Source: a virus
Reading direction: 5' to 3' (one strand)
Length of the DNA: 26,469 bases
IMG/VR virus record: IMGVR_UViG_3300030450_000247
Location: 1-26,469 of that record
This document shows positions 1 through 7,448 of this stretch, in pieces. The notes beneath the pieces are model-generated. The model did no database searches and was not told the DNA's origin. It saw nothing but the letters and a program-made list of their open reading frames with translations. Both the position numbers and the translations under genes were made by a program. Numbering within the stretch: position 1 is the stretch's first letter; every line of letters starts with the position of its first letter.

Positions 1-6
1 CAGGCT

Positions 7-510
7 TTACCCTGCGTCCTGGGAGCCGCCTTGAACATATCTGCCACGACGTTGTACCAATCGTTGCCGTGACCAAGACAGAACCTCCTTCCCCTGTTTC
101 TTCTGAATCCTCTTCAAAATCTGAGTAATTACAGGTTTTAATACCTGTACACACCTTTTAAATACCGCAGTAGCTGTAAGAGTAGCTACAACAGATACTG
201 AAGCTGTAGTACCAGCAGCTACTAGGATTTCCTGTTTTGGTACTGGTAGTTCGTAGTCTGTAAAAGGTATAGTGAATGAAGTAACTTCTCTAGGTAATGA
301 AACTTCTGGTTGCGGTTTTTGTTTGTCTTGGTCTTTGGATTTCTCTTCCTCACCTGCAGAAGATACTCCTGGGGGTGCTCGTAGATCAGAAGGTGGAACA
401 ACTAAAGGACGGTATGAAGGAATTAGTGCCTTCGGTTGATCCAGAGTTACCCTTGGAATATCCAGTGCAGGTGGAAGAGAATAACGTGGCAGGAGAGGTG
501 GCTCTCCCAT
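7..510 (-). CDS. Proline-rich, single-membrane-segment hypothetical protein
   Basis: This is a complete 167-aa reading frame that starts 4 nt after the stop of the preceding 52-aa gene. Three zones are visible. Residues 1-50 are proline-rich and neutral, with the repeated flavour of PPLLPRY, LPPALDIP and VVPPSDLRAPPG. Residues 53-68 are highly charged. A hydrophobic, Ala/Thr/Val-rich segment at 95-117 looks like one membrane helix, followed by a strongly basic tail (118-157, many K and R). The proline-rich opening resembles, from memory, proteins in marine cyanophage genomes whose function I do not know. A membrane role, such as a lysis accessory or a virion protein that contacts the envelope, is possible only by inference. 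The frame has no internal anomaly and ends in TAA at the window edge. I am confident that it is coding and have no firm function. Confidence 0.8.
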   Translation of the reverse strand: MGEPPLLPRYSLPPALDIPRVTLDQPKALIPSYRPLVVPPSDLRAPPGVSSAGEEEKSKDQDKQKPQPEVSLPREVTSFTIPFTDYELPVPKQEILVAAGTTASVSVVATLTATAVFKRCVQVLKPVITQILKRIQKKQGKEVLSWSRQRLVQRRGRYVQGGSQDAG

Positions 511-514
511 CTAA

Positions 515-673
515 TTAATCCGCTGCCTCTGGAGTATTTCCTGCTTCTACCCATTTAAGGTATTCTTTGTAATCTCTATTAGAAGGATCAGCAGGAATAG
601 AAGCCTTATCTGCTATTCTCCAAATAGTTGTTGAATTAGAACCATCTGGTAATTTGATGTATTTATAAGTCAT
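515..673 (-). CDS. Small tail-fibre-assembly-like protein (52 aa)
   Basis: This 52-aa frame begins MTYKYIKLPDGS and ends EAAD, with ATG at 673 and TAA at 515-517. It starts 3 nt after the stop of the 477-aa fibre-like gene and ends 4 nt before the next ATG, so it fills the gap exactly. The C-terminal half, IPADPSNRDYKEYLKWVEAG followed by NTPEAAD, matches a pattern I know from the ends of many short phage tail accessory and tail-fibre-assembly-type proteins, in which IPxDxxNxDYxxYLxWxxxGNTP is conserved. By position and motif it probably serves the neighbouring adhesins, as a chaperone or tip-associated protein, but this is inference. A purine-rich GGAGGCAGAG lies about 14 nt upstream, further away than an ideal ribosome binding site. 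Confidence 0.8.
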   Translation of the reverse strand: MTYKYIKLPDGSNSTTIWRIADKASIPADPSNRDYKEYLKWVEAGNTPEAAD

Positions 674-676
674 TTT

Positions 677-2110
677 TTAAATCTCTGCCTCCGCTAAAAT
701 CCATGCACCAGTGTCACTACCAGAAAGGCTCATTCTGACATAAGCATCTCCACCATTAGCAGAAAAACCTGTACTTCCTCCGTAAGTTCCACTAGAGGGC
801 CATTTTATATAGCCTAATGTTCTTTGAGTAATAGCATCAAATGCGTTTATTCTTTGACTATAGCCTACCTGTGGTCTTTCTAGTTTAATTTCATCTCCGC
901 CAGACACCGTAGGTTGCGCTCTCATTGGCTCATCCCAATCAAGATTTACATAAGCCCCATAATTATGTGCTGCCTCTGAAACCATAAACCACCAACAACT
1001 TTTCCCTGATACATCAGATTTATATAAACCACAATAACGTTTGCAGTCTCTTAGTTCCTCAGCATAAGATTTATGATTAAATGTCCCTGCTGAATTACCT
1101 GTTTCAAGTTGAACACCAGTTATCATCCAAGTGGCTCCTGCTGTTGTTACCACACCATCTTGTGCATGACCTCCTAAATAATTAGCTGTTGAATAATCAG
1201 CCCAACTTGTACTAGTTGTTCCATCATAATTAGAACCAGCGGCTAATGGGAATATAATAGATAAGCCAGCTTCATTATCATTAGCTAGAACTGAGCCACC
1301 AGTATCAGCCGCAATCGTTATGGTTTTTTGCTCCCAAGTATTAGCAGAGCTAATCGCATAAGTTTTGTTTATTACTCTAGTACCTGAAGATCTTCCACTA
1401 TAAAAGCTACATCCATAAGTACCAGTTATAGAGGACTTAACCCAGAACTGAAGAGTTAGTTGTTTAGCACTAGCTGTACCCCATCTTAAATGTTGTAAAT
1501 TCATAGATTCAATATGCTGTCGCACCATTACATATTCATCTGCAGCAATAGCTGATTCCGCTGTTCCAGTTGTCCATCTCAGGCACTTAGTAAAATCACC
1601 TGCTGGATCATCACCTATTTGAGCTAATGTGCCATCAAATTCATCTGCATTATGCATCTGTAATGCCCATCTATCTACTCCAAAACCAGAAGTAGTACCA
1701 TCGTGAGCCATAGTAAGGCTTGTTTGTCTTTGAGCCACTTGCATAGCTCCATTATTTAACAAGTTGGTTGGTGTACCACTAGCTGGGATATCTTCAAAAG
1801 CTGGAGCTGAACCAGCACCTGTAGAAGTTAATACCTGACCATCTGTTCCTGGCCCTACTGCTAAAGGAGCACCACTTGCATCATATGTAATTATCTGCCC
1901 ATCAGTACCATGAGCCATTTGAGCAAGCCCAACAGCGTTATCAGCTAATTTGCTACCTGAAATAGCTGCTGAAGCGTTTATATCAGCGTTAACAATATCT
2001 AAACCAGCTAGTTTGGACTTTGCTATTGCTGCTGAAGCGTTTACGTCAGCGTTAACGATAGAACCATCTTCGATTCCACCAGAGTTAACTTTGTTGAGTG
2101 CGTTTGCCAT
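677..2110 (-). CDS. Tail fibre / receptor-binding-like protein with carbohydrate-binding-type C-terminus
   Basis: This 477-aa protein starts 2 nt after the stop of the 46-aa gene. Residues 1-60 hold two copies of a 21-residue element (IVNADVNASAAIAKSKLA and a close variant), typical of the repetitive shafts of phage fibres. A linker with TDGQIITYDASGAP and TDGQVLTSTGAGSAP (about 68-105) is another common fibre module. From about 116 the sequence reads LLNNGAMQVAQRQTS, then a Trp-rich beta domain with GVDRWALQ and GVQLETGNSAGTFNHKSYAE followed by ELRDCKRY. That pattern recurs in carbohydrate-binding or tip domains of many environmental phage appendage proteins. No enzymatic motif is evident. 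It probably forms part of the host-recognition apparatus together with the gp17-like fibre. The role is inferred from composition and position. Confidence 0.8.
   Translation of the reverse strand: MANALNKVNSGGIEDGSIVNADVNASAAIAKSKLAGLDIVNADINASAAISGSKLADNAVGLAQMAHGTDGQIITYDASGAPLAVGPGTDGQVLTSTGAGSAPAFEDIPASGTPTNLLNNGAMQVAQRQTSLTMAHDGTTSGFGVDRWALQMHNADEFDGTLAQIGDDPAGDFTKCLRWTTGTAESAIAADEYVMVRQHIESMNLQHLRWGTASAKQLTLQFWVKSSITGTYGCSFYSGRSSGTRVINKTYAISSANTWEQKTITIAADTGGSVLANDNEAGLSIIFPLAAGSNYDGTTSTSWADYSTANYLGGHAQDGVVTTAGATWMITGVQLETGNSAGTFNHKSYAEELRDCKRYCGLYKSDVSGKSCWWFMVSEAAHNYGAYVNLDWDEPMRAQPTVSGGDEIKLERPQVGYSQRINAFDAITQRTLGYIKWPSSGTYGGSTGFSANGGDAYVRMSLSGSDTGAWILAEAEI
1965..2060 (-). repeat. 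Two-copy 63-nt-period direct repeat in fibre N-terminus
   Basis: A stretch of about 33 nt beginning gctgctgaagcgttta on the plus strand occurs at 1965-1997 and again at 2028-2060 with a few substitutions. It encodes two 21-residue units of the form IVNADxNASAAIxxSKLA. The phase is preserved, so this is a protein-level shaft repeat within the 477-aa fibre-like gene and not a mobile element. Confidence 0.85.
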
Positions 2111-2112
2111 GA

Positions 2113-2253
2113 TTAGTCTGTTACCTCTGTAATGCCAATAGCTTTTTTCTCTTCTAACGTTGTTAGCCTAAGCCAATTTGCTGGGTATTTCACACCGTTA
2201 GATGTAAAAGGTACATCAATAGGAAGTTTCTTTCCGTTTAGTTTAAATGTCAT
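2113..2253 (-). CDS. Small tail-accessory-like protein (46 aa)
   Basis: This 46-aa frame runs from ATG at 2253 to TAA at 2113-2115. It sits 9 nt after the LamG/SPRY-like gene and 2 nt before the next start. Its sequence (MTFKLNGKKLPIDVPF, then YPANWLRLTTLEEKKAIG and ITEVTD) matches an N-terminal module that I know from longer phage tail-associated proteins, including DUF4376-type proteins, where FTxxGxxYPANWLRLxTxEEKxAIGIxEV is conserved and followed by further domains. Here the protein stops right after this module. The context among adhesin genes suggests a role in fibre assembly or attachment, but the function is unknown. The strong motif match and exact fit between neighbours make it very likely a real gene. 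Confidence 0.85.
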   Translation of the reverse strand: MTFKLNGKKLPIDVPFTSNGVKYPANWLRLTTLEEKKAIGITEVTD

Positions 2254-2269
2254 AGTTACATTTTACCTC
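2251..2269 (-). promoter_or_regulatory. Shine-Dalgarno with a start-stop codon pair before the 46-aa gene
   Basis: Read on the minus strand the junction is GAGGTAAAATGTAACTATG. The GAGG motif overlaps the end of the upstream gene. Next comes an ATG (2261-2259) immediately followed by TAA, and 2 nt later the ATG (2253) of the 46-aa gene. The Shine-Dalgarno spacing suits the first ATG (4 nt after GAGG) better than the second (12 nt). Whether ribosomes use the minimal ORF is unknown. Confidence 0.4.
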
Positions 2270-4590
2270 GCATTAGCATACTTAAAGGGGGATTCGGCAA
2301 AAGCCAAATATATATGAGTGGAACCACTCTCATTTGTATAGCTTCCGTTATTTCTAATTTTAAACCCATTTGAAAGGAAATCTAAAGCACCTTCATTTGA
2401 TTCTTCTGCATAGTTATTATTAGTAGAAAGTGAAGGACTTACCACATTATATCCAGGTATTTTAGCTGTTTTTATAATCCAATTTCTAGAATCTGAATCA
2501 ATATTTTTTATCAAAACCCAAGCAGGTCTAAAACCTGTCACTACATAGGGACCGTCTGTTCCTCCTATGCCTTCGTAGTATCCAGCTTTGCTATAACCAG
2601 ATACACTTGAAAATACATAAGCAATATAATTCTCACCATCTACATTAGTATCTCCTGAGTAATCTCCTGCATCTCCATCACCAACATAAAATACAGAACT
2701 TGTAGGTGCTGTTTCATACCACTGAGTGCTATTTTTATCAGTTGTTCTTAAGCCGTTAGCATCCTCCCATCTTAAGTTTTTATCCCATGAAGAGTCAGTT
2801 CCGACTGCCCAACTACGTGATGCATCTCTATCTTTAACAACAATAAAATTAGGTGCAACTCCTAAATTATGAGCAACGGTCCTACCTGCAACTCCATCAC
2901 CTTCATAAGTAATAATATCAAATCCTGCTGAGACTGATTCTTTCCAGTTCCAAGCAACCCAAGTATCACCATTAGAAACATTAGGCCAATTATTTCCTAA
3001 CGTAACACCATCTGCATCAAAGCTTTTTAAACTTTCAGCTACAGTATCTTCACCGTTTAAATAAGGAGCATATATTTCTTTTGTAGCACCTCTAACTGTA
3101 TCAAATAACATTGAACCTGCACCACTAGCATTACGTCTAGCTGCCCAGAATAAATTAGGAGAAAAACCTACACCTGTTAGTGCTCTATCTGTAGTGGCGT
3201 TTGCTGTATAAAGAATACTATTAAAATAATCTCTACCATTTTTAATTGTTGGATCAGGTAGGTTTGCTGTATTCCATGCTTTAAAACCTGCTGGTTGATG
3301 ACTGAAAGCTCTTTGTCCAAAATTTATACTTCCGTCAGGATTACCTCCTCCACTACTATTTCTACCAATCATTGCATGATAAATCTTATCAGGAGCAACA
3401 GTATCAAGACTAAAGGCATTTCCTAAAGATGTCCCATTCATATAAGCTTGAGCTGTATTGTTATCACAATCAAGAGCAATACCAATAATATCTCCATCAG
3501 AAATAGAAGTGATACTTGAATAAATTGTTGAACTACCTCTCTTAATTTCTCTTACATCAGATTGAGGAACAACAGCAAAAGCTTGGTCCCATTGGGCTGT
3601 ATGCTCAGGAATTTGTAAACAATATCTACCTGATGTTGCTGATGTAGCTGTGACTTCAAAATACCATTTGCCAGTAGGTCCTACTGCTGTTCCACTAAAA
3701 GTTTGTGCAGTAGTACCTCCCAAGTTATAGTCTAAATTTCCATTTGTAGGCGTTTGAAACGTAGTTCCATAGCCTTTTAATGGAGTTAAAGTTGCATGAT
3801 TATTGGTAGGTGTATCTGTCATTGAGTCATTACCTACACCTGCTGCAACGGAGAAATTATTAGGAGTCCAGTTATTACTTCCTGCTGAATCTTTCCCTAA
3901 TGTTGTTGCTGTAGTACCTGAATTATCAGAAAAGTTTAAATAGAATCCATTCGTTCCATAGCTGCCAGCATATTTCTTAGGAATCCATTCCCCTGTATCG
4001 TCGTTTGTTTCACCAAAAGAACTAGCGTCTAAAGCTGTTCCATCTACAAAATTAACTTCTGCTAGATATCCATCAAAAAAATTACTAGACGAAGATTCTA
4101 CTCCTATCCAATTATCTACACTACTTCTAAAGAATGAAACAGAATAACTAGAAGCGGGATTTGTGTGAGCTGAAGATGTGTCTCTTACACCATTAACGTA
4201 TATTCTAACTCTATCGCCTGCTGTACCATTAGTAGTATCAATAGTTAATACTATATGATACCAAGCTGAAGTATCTCTAAATTTTCTAGTAGTTATTAGT
4301 CTGGCATCTGTACTACCAGAACTTGAATCTCTATCTTCATATTGCAAGGTATCATCATTATTAATTCTTAATTTACCTTCAACATAACTATCAGTTGTTG
4401 TAGAAAATGGTACTTGATACGTTCCTAGTTTTCCTCTCTTCATCCAAAAGGACAAAGTCTTTGTTGTATTACTAGAGTTAGTACCGAAAGTTCTAGATAA
4501 TTTAGTATCAGCATCATTAAACCTTAAAGAGCGTTCGATCTCATAGCCGCTAGGATTACTAGCACCCATTCTTGTTAATGTATCAAACAT
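2263..4590 (-). CDS. Multidomain tail adhesin: LamG-like, SPRY-like and triplicated C-terminal module
   Basis: This 775-aa protein starts 2 nt after the stop of the gp17-like fibre. Residues about 20-195 look like a LamG/concanavalin A-like jelly roll: SFWMKRG near the start, WYHIVLTIDTTNG, VRIYVNGV and FFDGYLAEVNFVDG are hallmark positions. Residues about 270-440 resemble a SPRY/B30.2-like beta-sandwich (GKWYFEVTATSATSGRYCLQ, then ISDGDIIGIALDCDNNTAQA). From about 452 to the end there are three related modules of about 100 residues, starting near 452, 553 and 663. Each has a GF.P or GVAP turn, a Trp-containing strand and an N-G-x-x-Y/W-I/V-A-x-x-F-type closing motif. Such architectures are common in marine phage appendage proteins that bind glycans or surface receptors. 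No catalytic motif is recognised. Domain names come from pattern recognition, not a search. Confidence 0.8.
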   Translation of the reverse strand: MFDTLTRMGASNPSGYEIERSLRFNDADTKLSRTFGTNSSNTTKTLSFWMKRGKLGTYQVPFSTTTDSYVEGKLRINNDDTLQYEDRDSSSGSTDARLITTRKFRDTSAWYHIVLTIDTTNGTAGDRVRIYVNGVRDTSSAHTNPASSYSVSFFRSSVDNWIGVESSSSNFFDGYLAEVNFVDGTALDASSFGETNDDTGEWIPKKYAGSYGTNGFYLNFSDNSGTTATTLGKDSAGSNNWTPNNFSVAAGVGNDSMTDTPTNNHATLTPLKGYGTTFQTPTNGNLDYNLGGTTAQTFSGTAVGPTGKWYFEVTATSATSGRYCLQIPEHTAQWDQAFAVVPQSDVREIKRGSSTIYSSITSISDGDIIGIALDCDNNTAQAYMNGTSLGNAFSLDTVAPDKIYHAMIGRNSSGGGNPDGSINFGQRAFSHQPAGFKAWNTANLPDPTIKNGRDYFNSILYTANATTDRALTGVGFSPNLFWAARRNASGAGSMLFDTVRGATKEIYAPYLNGEDTVAESLKSFDADGVTLGNNWPNVSNGDTWVAWNWKESVSAGFDIITYEGDGVAGRTVAHNLGVAPNFIVVKDRDASRSWAVGTDSSWDKNLRWEDANGLRTTDKNSTQWYETAPTSSVFYVGDGDAGDYSGDTNVDGENYIAYVFSSVSGYSKAGYYEGIGGTDGPYVVTGFRPAWVLIKNIDSDSRNWIIKTAKIPGYNVVSPSLSTNNNYAEESNEGALDFLSNGFKIRNNGSYTNESGSTHIYLAFAESPFKYANAR

Positions 4591-4592
4591 AA

Positions 4593-7448
4593 TTACTTCA
4601 CATCTAAACTAACTACACAATGTATTGTATCGGCAGCCACTACTAAATAATCAATACGGTCAACTGCATTTGCTGCTGTACTCAAAGTCGGGGCCGTTCC
4701 TCCAGTCCATTTGAATTGATTTGACCATGCACAAGTTCTCGAACCAGTCCCATCCTGCGTAATTACTATCGATCCGCTTTGCCCAACGGATTCTGTTGTA
4801 GGATTCTGAACCGTAACGTTACCAGTAAGTGTCAGAGTTATATAGTTAGCAACAGTAAAGTCAAACGTAGGGTTACTGTTGACATTACCTAAAGCATTAA
4901 CAGCACATTCAGAGTGTCCAAGTAGCTTTACACCACCTGATTTGGTTTCAAATTCTTTTACATTATCATAGTAAATATCAACTGAACCATTAGCAGTACC
5001 TACTAAATAATTCTCTTGTCCAGCACTTCTAAGTACAATAGAATCTCCTTGACTTATTAAAGAACCAGTTCCATTAGTAATAAAAGTATGGGTTCCACTA
5101 TGATATATCGTTGCATCTGCACCATCGCCAAATGTAGCTTTAACATTATCATCAAACTCCAATGCATTATCTGACATATCCCATGTCAAATCATTACCAG
5201 CATTAGTAGCATTATCAAAGACAACATCACCAGTTATGGTTCCACCAGATAAGATGTTTAGATCAGGAGGGACTGCCCACTCCATACCATTAGAGGTATA
5301 ACCTAAGAACTTATCTGTACCAGTAGGAGCTGCGTGTATATTTAACTTAACTTCTTCAATAGTGTCATCAGCTATCTTGACATTTGTAACAGCTCCATTC
5401 TGAAGGACATCAGTAGATGCTGTGTTATTAGCTGGGGCATTAAGGGTTACGGCTGAACCAATTTGTATGACAAATACATCAGCTCCGTTAGGTAAATTCG
5501 CAGCGAACTTAATAGTGTTCGCATCAGTCATTACAAAGCCGTCTAAGCCTGAAGTGGATGTACCTGTATTTGGCTGTTGGATAACTCCGTTTACCGATAC
5601 GATAAGCTGAGCAGCATTGGTAACACTAGCTCCTGTACCTGTATTACTAGTTTCTCTTAAGTCATAGGTATCAACAGAACCATCAATAGTTGGAGCACCT
5701 GAGCTACCTGTAGGGCATAGAAATAGGAATTTAAAGTCTCCAGTTGATGTAACTTCTCCCCAAGCTGAACCGTCATACACCTTCATGGTGTTAGAGGTTT
5801 TGTTAAAGAACAAGTCACCCTCATCATTATCACTTCCTGGGTCGTTAGTTCCTGTACGGTATCTAGCGTTGAAGTCGTTTATATCATCTGAAAGTTCTTT
5901 AACGTCTCCTTCTTTAGCCAGTAACTTGTGGTAATTGTAAATATTACTTGAACCTGTAGAAGTTACTTGTAAACCTACTCCAGCAACTAAGGTTTCACTG
6001 TATAGAGAACTTGGGAAGTTATTTATAGTTACAGTTGCAGGTGTACCATCAGTAGTCCTACCAGTGGTTGATACACCTGAACCATTAACGACCACTCCTC
6101 CAGCATCACTGATACTAACTACTACACCGTTAGCAGGTTGGGAAGCGGTAGCAGGGAAAGCAGCATCTGTAGCTATAGCTATGAAACCACCAACTGCTGT
6201 AACAGTACTAGCTACGTGATCAGCTACAGCTTTAGAAGTTGGTACTGCTGTATTGCTGTTAGTAGTAAGAGCAGTTTCTGCAAGAGTTATACCATCTAAC
6301 TGGTTAAGTTCAGCAATAGTTGAATTTAAAGCTGTATTAGCCGCAAGTGTACTTGCAGTAGTGCTATGCATTCCAGCAAGAGTTGTTAAGTCTGCATCAA
6401 GAGGCTGCTTAGCATCTACCTGAGTTTGAACGTTAGACGTTACGCCATCTACATAATTAATCTCTGCTGTAGTAGCTGTAACCCCATCTAGAATATTTAA
6501 CTCAGCAGCAGTAGAGGTAACACCGTCAAGGATGTTTAACTCCGCTGTTGTAGATGTAACTCCATCTAAAATATTTAATTCTGCTGTAGAAACCGTAGCT
6601 CCATCTAGTACCTCTACTTCTGTTTGGGTTAGATCAGCAAGAGCACCCGCAGTACCACTAGCCATTGTTGCTAGTTCTGTGAGTTCAGCATCTAAAGGTT
6701 GCTTACCGTCTAACTGAGTCTGTACTGCAGAAGTAACCCCATCTACATAGTTAAGCTCAGTAGTTGTAAGAGTAGCTCCGTCTAATATTTGTACTTCTGT
6801 ACCTGTTAAATCTGCTAGAGCCTGAGCAGTACCTGTGCTCATGGTGGCTAACTCTGTTAACTCAGCATCAACAGAAATAGTAATCTTTCCACTACTAGGA
6901 GTATCATCTGCTATGGATACTGGAGCTGTAGCAATTATGTCGTCTTTTACTTTTGCTGTAGCTTTAGCATCTATTTGACCATCAATAGCCGCTGTAGTAG
7001 CAGCCTTAGCATCGTTACTAACCCAAGAATCAGAGCCACCAATAAAGGAAGCTAAGTTAGTTAAATTTCCTCCAGTACCTAGTAGAGATGAGTAATCATC
7101 AGAAAATTCTTGAAGACTAAATCTAATCTGGTTATCTGCGTTGTTAAGGTCAGTAGATGTAAGAGTTGAACCAGCAGTATAGACAACAGTAGCATCTTGG
7201 AAAGCTGTAGTTCTTTCTAATATGACTGTCCCTGTTACACCTGAATTAAGTACAATATTTCCACCACTAGGCTGTTCAACAGTGCTAGTACCTGAGAATG
7301 AGTAAGTATTAGTAGCTTGAACACTACCGTTTACTTTGACTGAAATATCTGCTTCTCTGATATACCCAATAGGATCTCCACCAGAAGTAGTAAGAGCAAA
7401 TGTAGTTGTGGATGAACCTGGGGTATAGGTTCTAGATGAATAAGCCAT
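4593..7448 (-). CDS. 17: Tail fibre protein, T7 gp17-like N-terminus
   Basis: This 951-aa protein is encoded directly after the gp16 stop, with ATG abutting TAA. Residues 1-120 match the N-terminal fibre domain that anchors T7 gp17 to the tail: a beta-rich start (YTPGSSTTTFALTTSGGDPI), then VTGTVILERTT, AGSTLTSTDLNNADNQIRFS and LQEFSD. Residues 194-390 form a repeat array with motifs DAELTELATM, AELNILDGVTS and VQTQLDGKQPL. The C-terminal third is beta-rich, with ADATIYHSGTHTFITNG and GSIVITQDGTGSRTCAWSNQ followed by FKWTGG, a module seen at the ends of many marine phage fibres. The T7 shaft coiled coil and tip are not recognisable. Its role is fibre attachment to the tail and host recognition. 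At 951 aa it is much longer than T7 gp17 (553 aa). Confidence 0.9.
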   Translation of the reverse strand: MAYSSRTYTPGSSTTTFALTTSGGDPIGYIREADISVKVNGSVQATNTYSFSGTSTVEQPSGGNIVLNSGVTGTVILERTTAFQDATVVYTAGSTLTSTDLNNADNQIRFSLQEFSDDYSSLLGTGGNLTNLASFIGGSDSWVSNDAKAATTAAIDGQIDAKATAKVKDDIIATAPVSIADDTPSSGKITISVDAELTELATMSTGTAQALADLTGTEVQILDGATLTTTELNYVDGVTSAVQTQLDGKQPLDAELTELATMASGTAGALADLTQTEVEVLDGATVSTAELNILDGVTSTTAELNILDGVTSTAAELNILDGVTATTAEINYVDGVTSNVQTQVDAKQPLDADLTTLAGMHSTTASTLAANTALNSTIAELNQLDGITLAETALTTNSNTAVPTSKAVADHVASTVTAVGGFIAIATDAAFPATASQPANGVVVSISDAGGVVVNGSGVSTTGRTTDGTPATVTINNFPSSLYSETLVAGVGLQVTSTGSSNIYNYHKLLAKEGDVKELSDDINDFNARYRTGTNDPGSDNDEGDLFFNKTSNTMKVYDGSAWGEVTSTGDFKFLFLCPTGSSGAPTIDGSVDTYDLRETSNTGTGASVTNAAQLIVSVNGVIQQPNTGTSTSGLDGFVMTDANTIKFAANLPNGADVFVIQIGSAVTLNAPANNTASTDVLQNGAVTNVKIADDTIEEVKLNIHAAPTGTDKFLGYTSNGMEWAVPPDLNILSGGTITGDVVFDNATNAGNDLTWDMSDNALEFDDNVKATFGDGADATIYHSGTHTFITNGTGSLISQGDSIVLRSAGQENYLVGTANGSVDIYYDNVKEFETKSGGVKLLGHSECAVNALGNVNSNPTFDFTVANYITLTLTGNVTVQNPTTESVGQSGSIVITQDGTGSRTCAWSNQFKWTGGTAPTLSTAANAVDRIDYLVVAADTIHCVVSLDVK
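6279..6869 (-). repeat. Nested tandem protein repeats in the gp17-like fibre
   Basis: Residues 194-252 and 253-350 are two copies of one unit (DAELTELATM...LNYVDGVTS..VQTQLDGKQPL), with a partial third copy from 351. The starts are 59 and 98 residues apart, and the extra 39 residues in copy two equal three additional 13-residue units of the form STTAELNILDGVT (about 287-339, nt 6432-6590). At the DNA level the 39-nt units are diverged, mostly at third positions. Confidence 0.85.

Noticed and set aside
130-149. Perfect 7-bp inverted repeat TACAGGT-TTTAAT-ACCTGTA
   Set aside because: It lies inside the 167-aa coding region with no U tract after it on the transcribed strand. Probably chance in AT-rich coding sequence.
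297-518. A 73-aa plus-strand frame starting MKLLVAVFVCLGLW that looks like a signal peptide or spanin-type protein
   Set aside because: It lies wholly antisense to the 167-aa gene, apart from its last bases, in a window where every other gene is on the minus strand. Its hydrophobic start is the complement of the charged Lys/Gln/Glu region. No usable ribosome binding site spacing.
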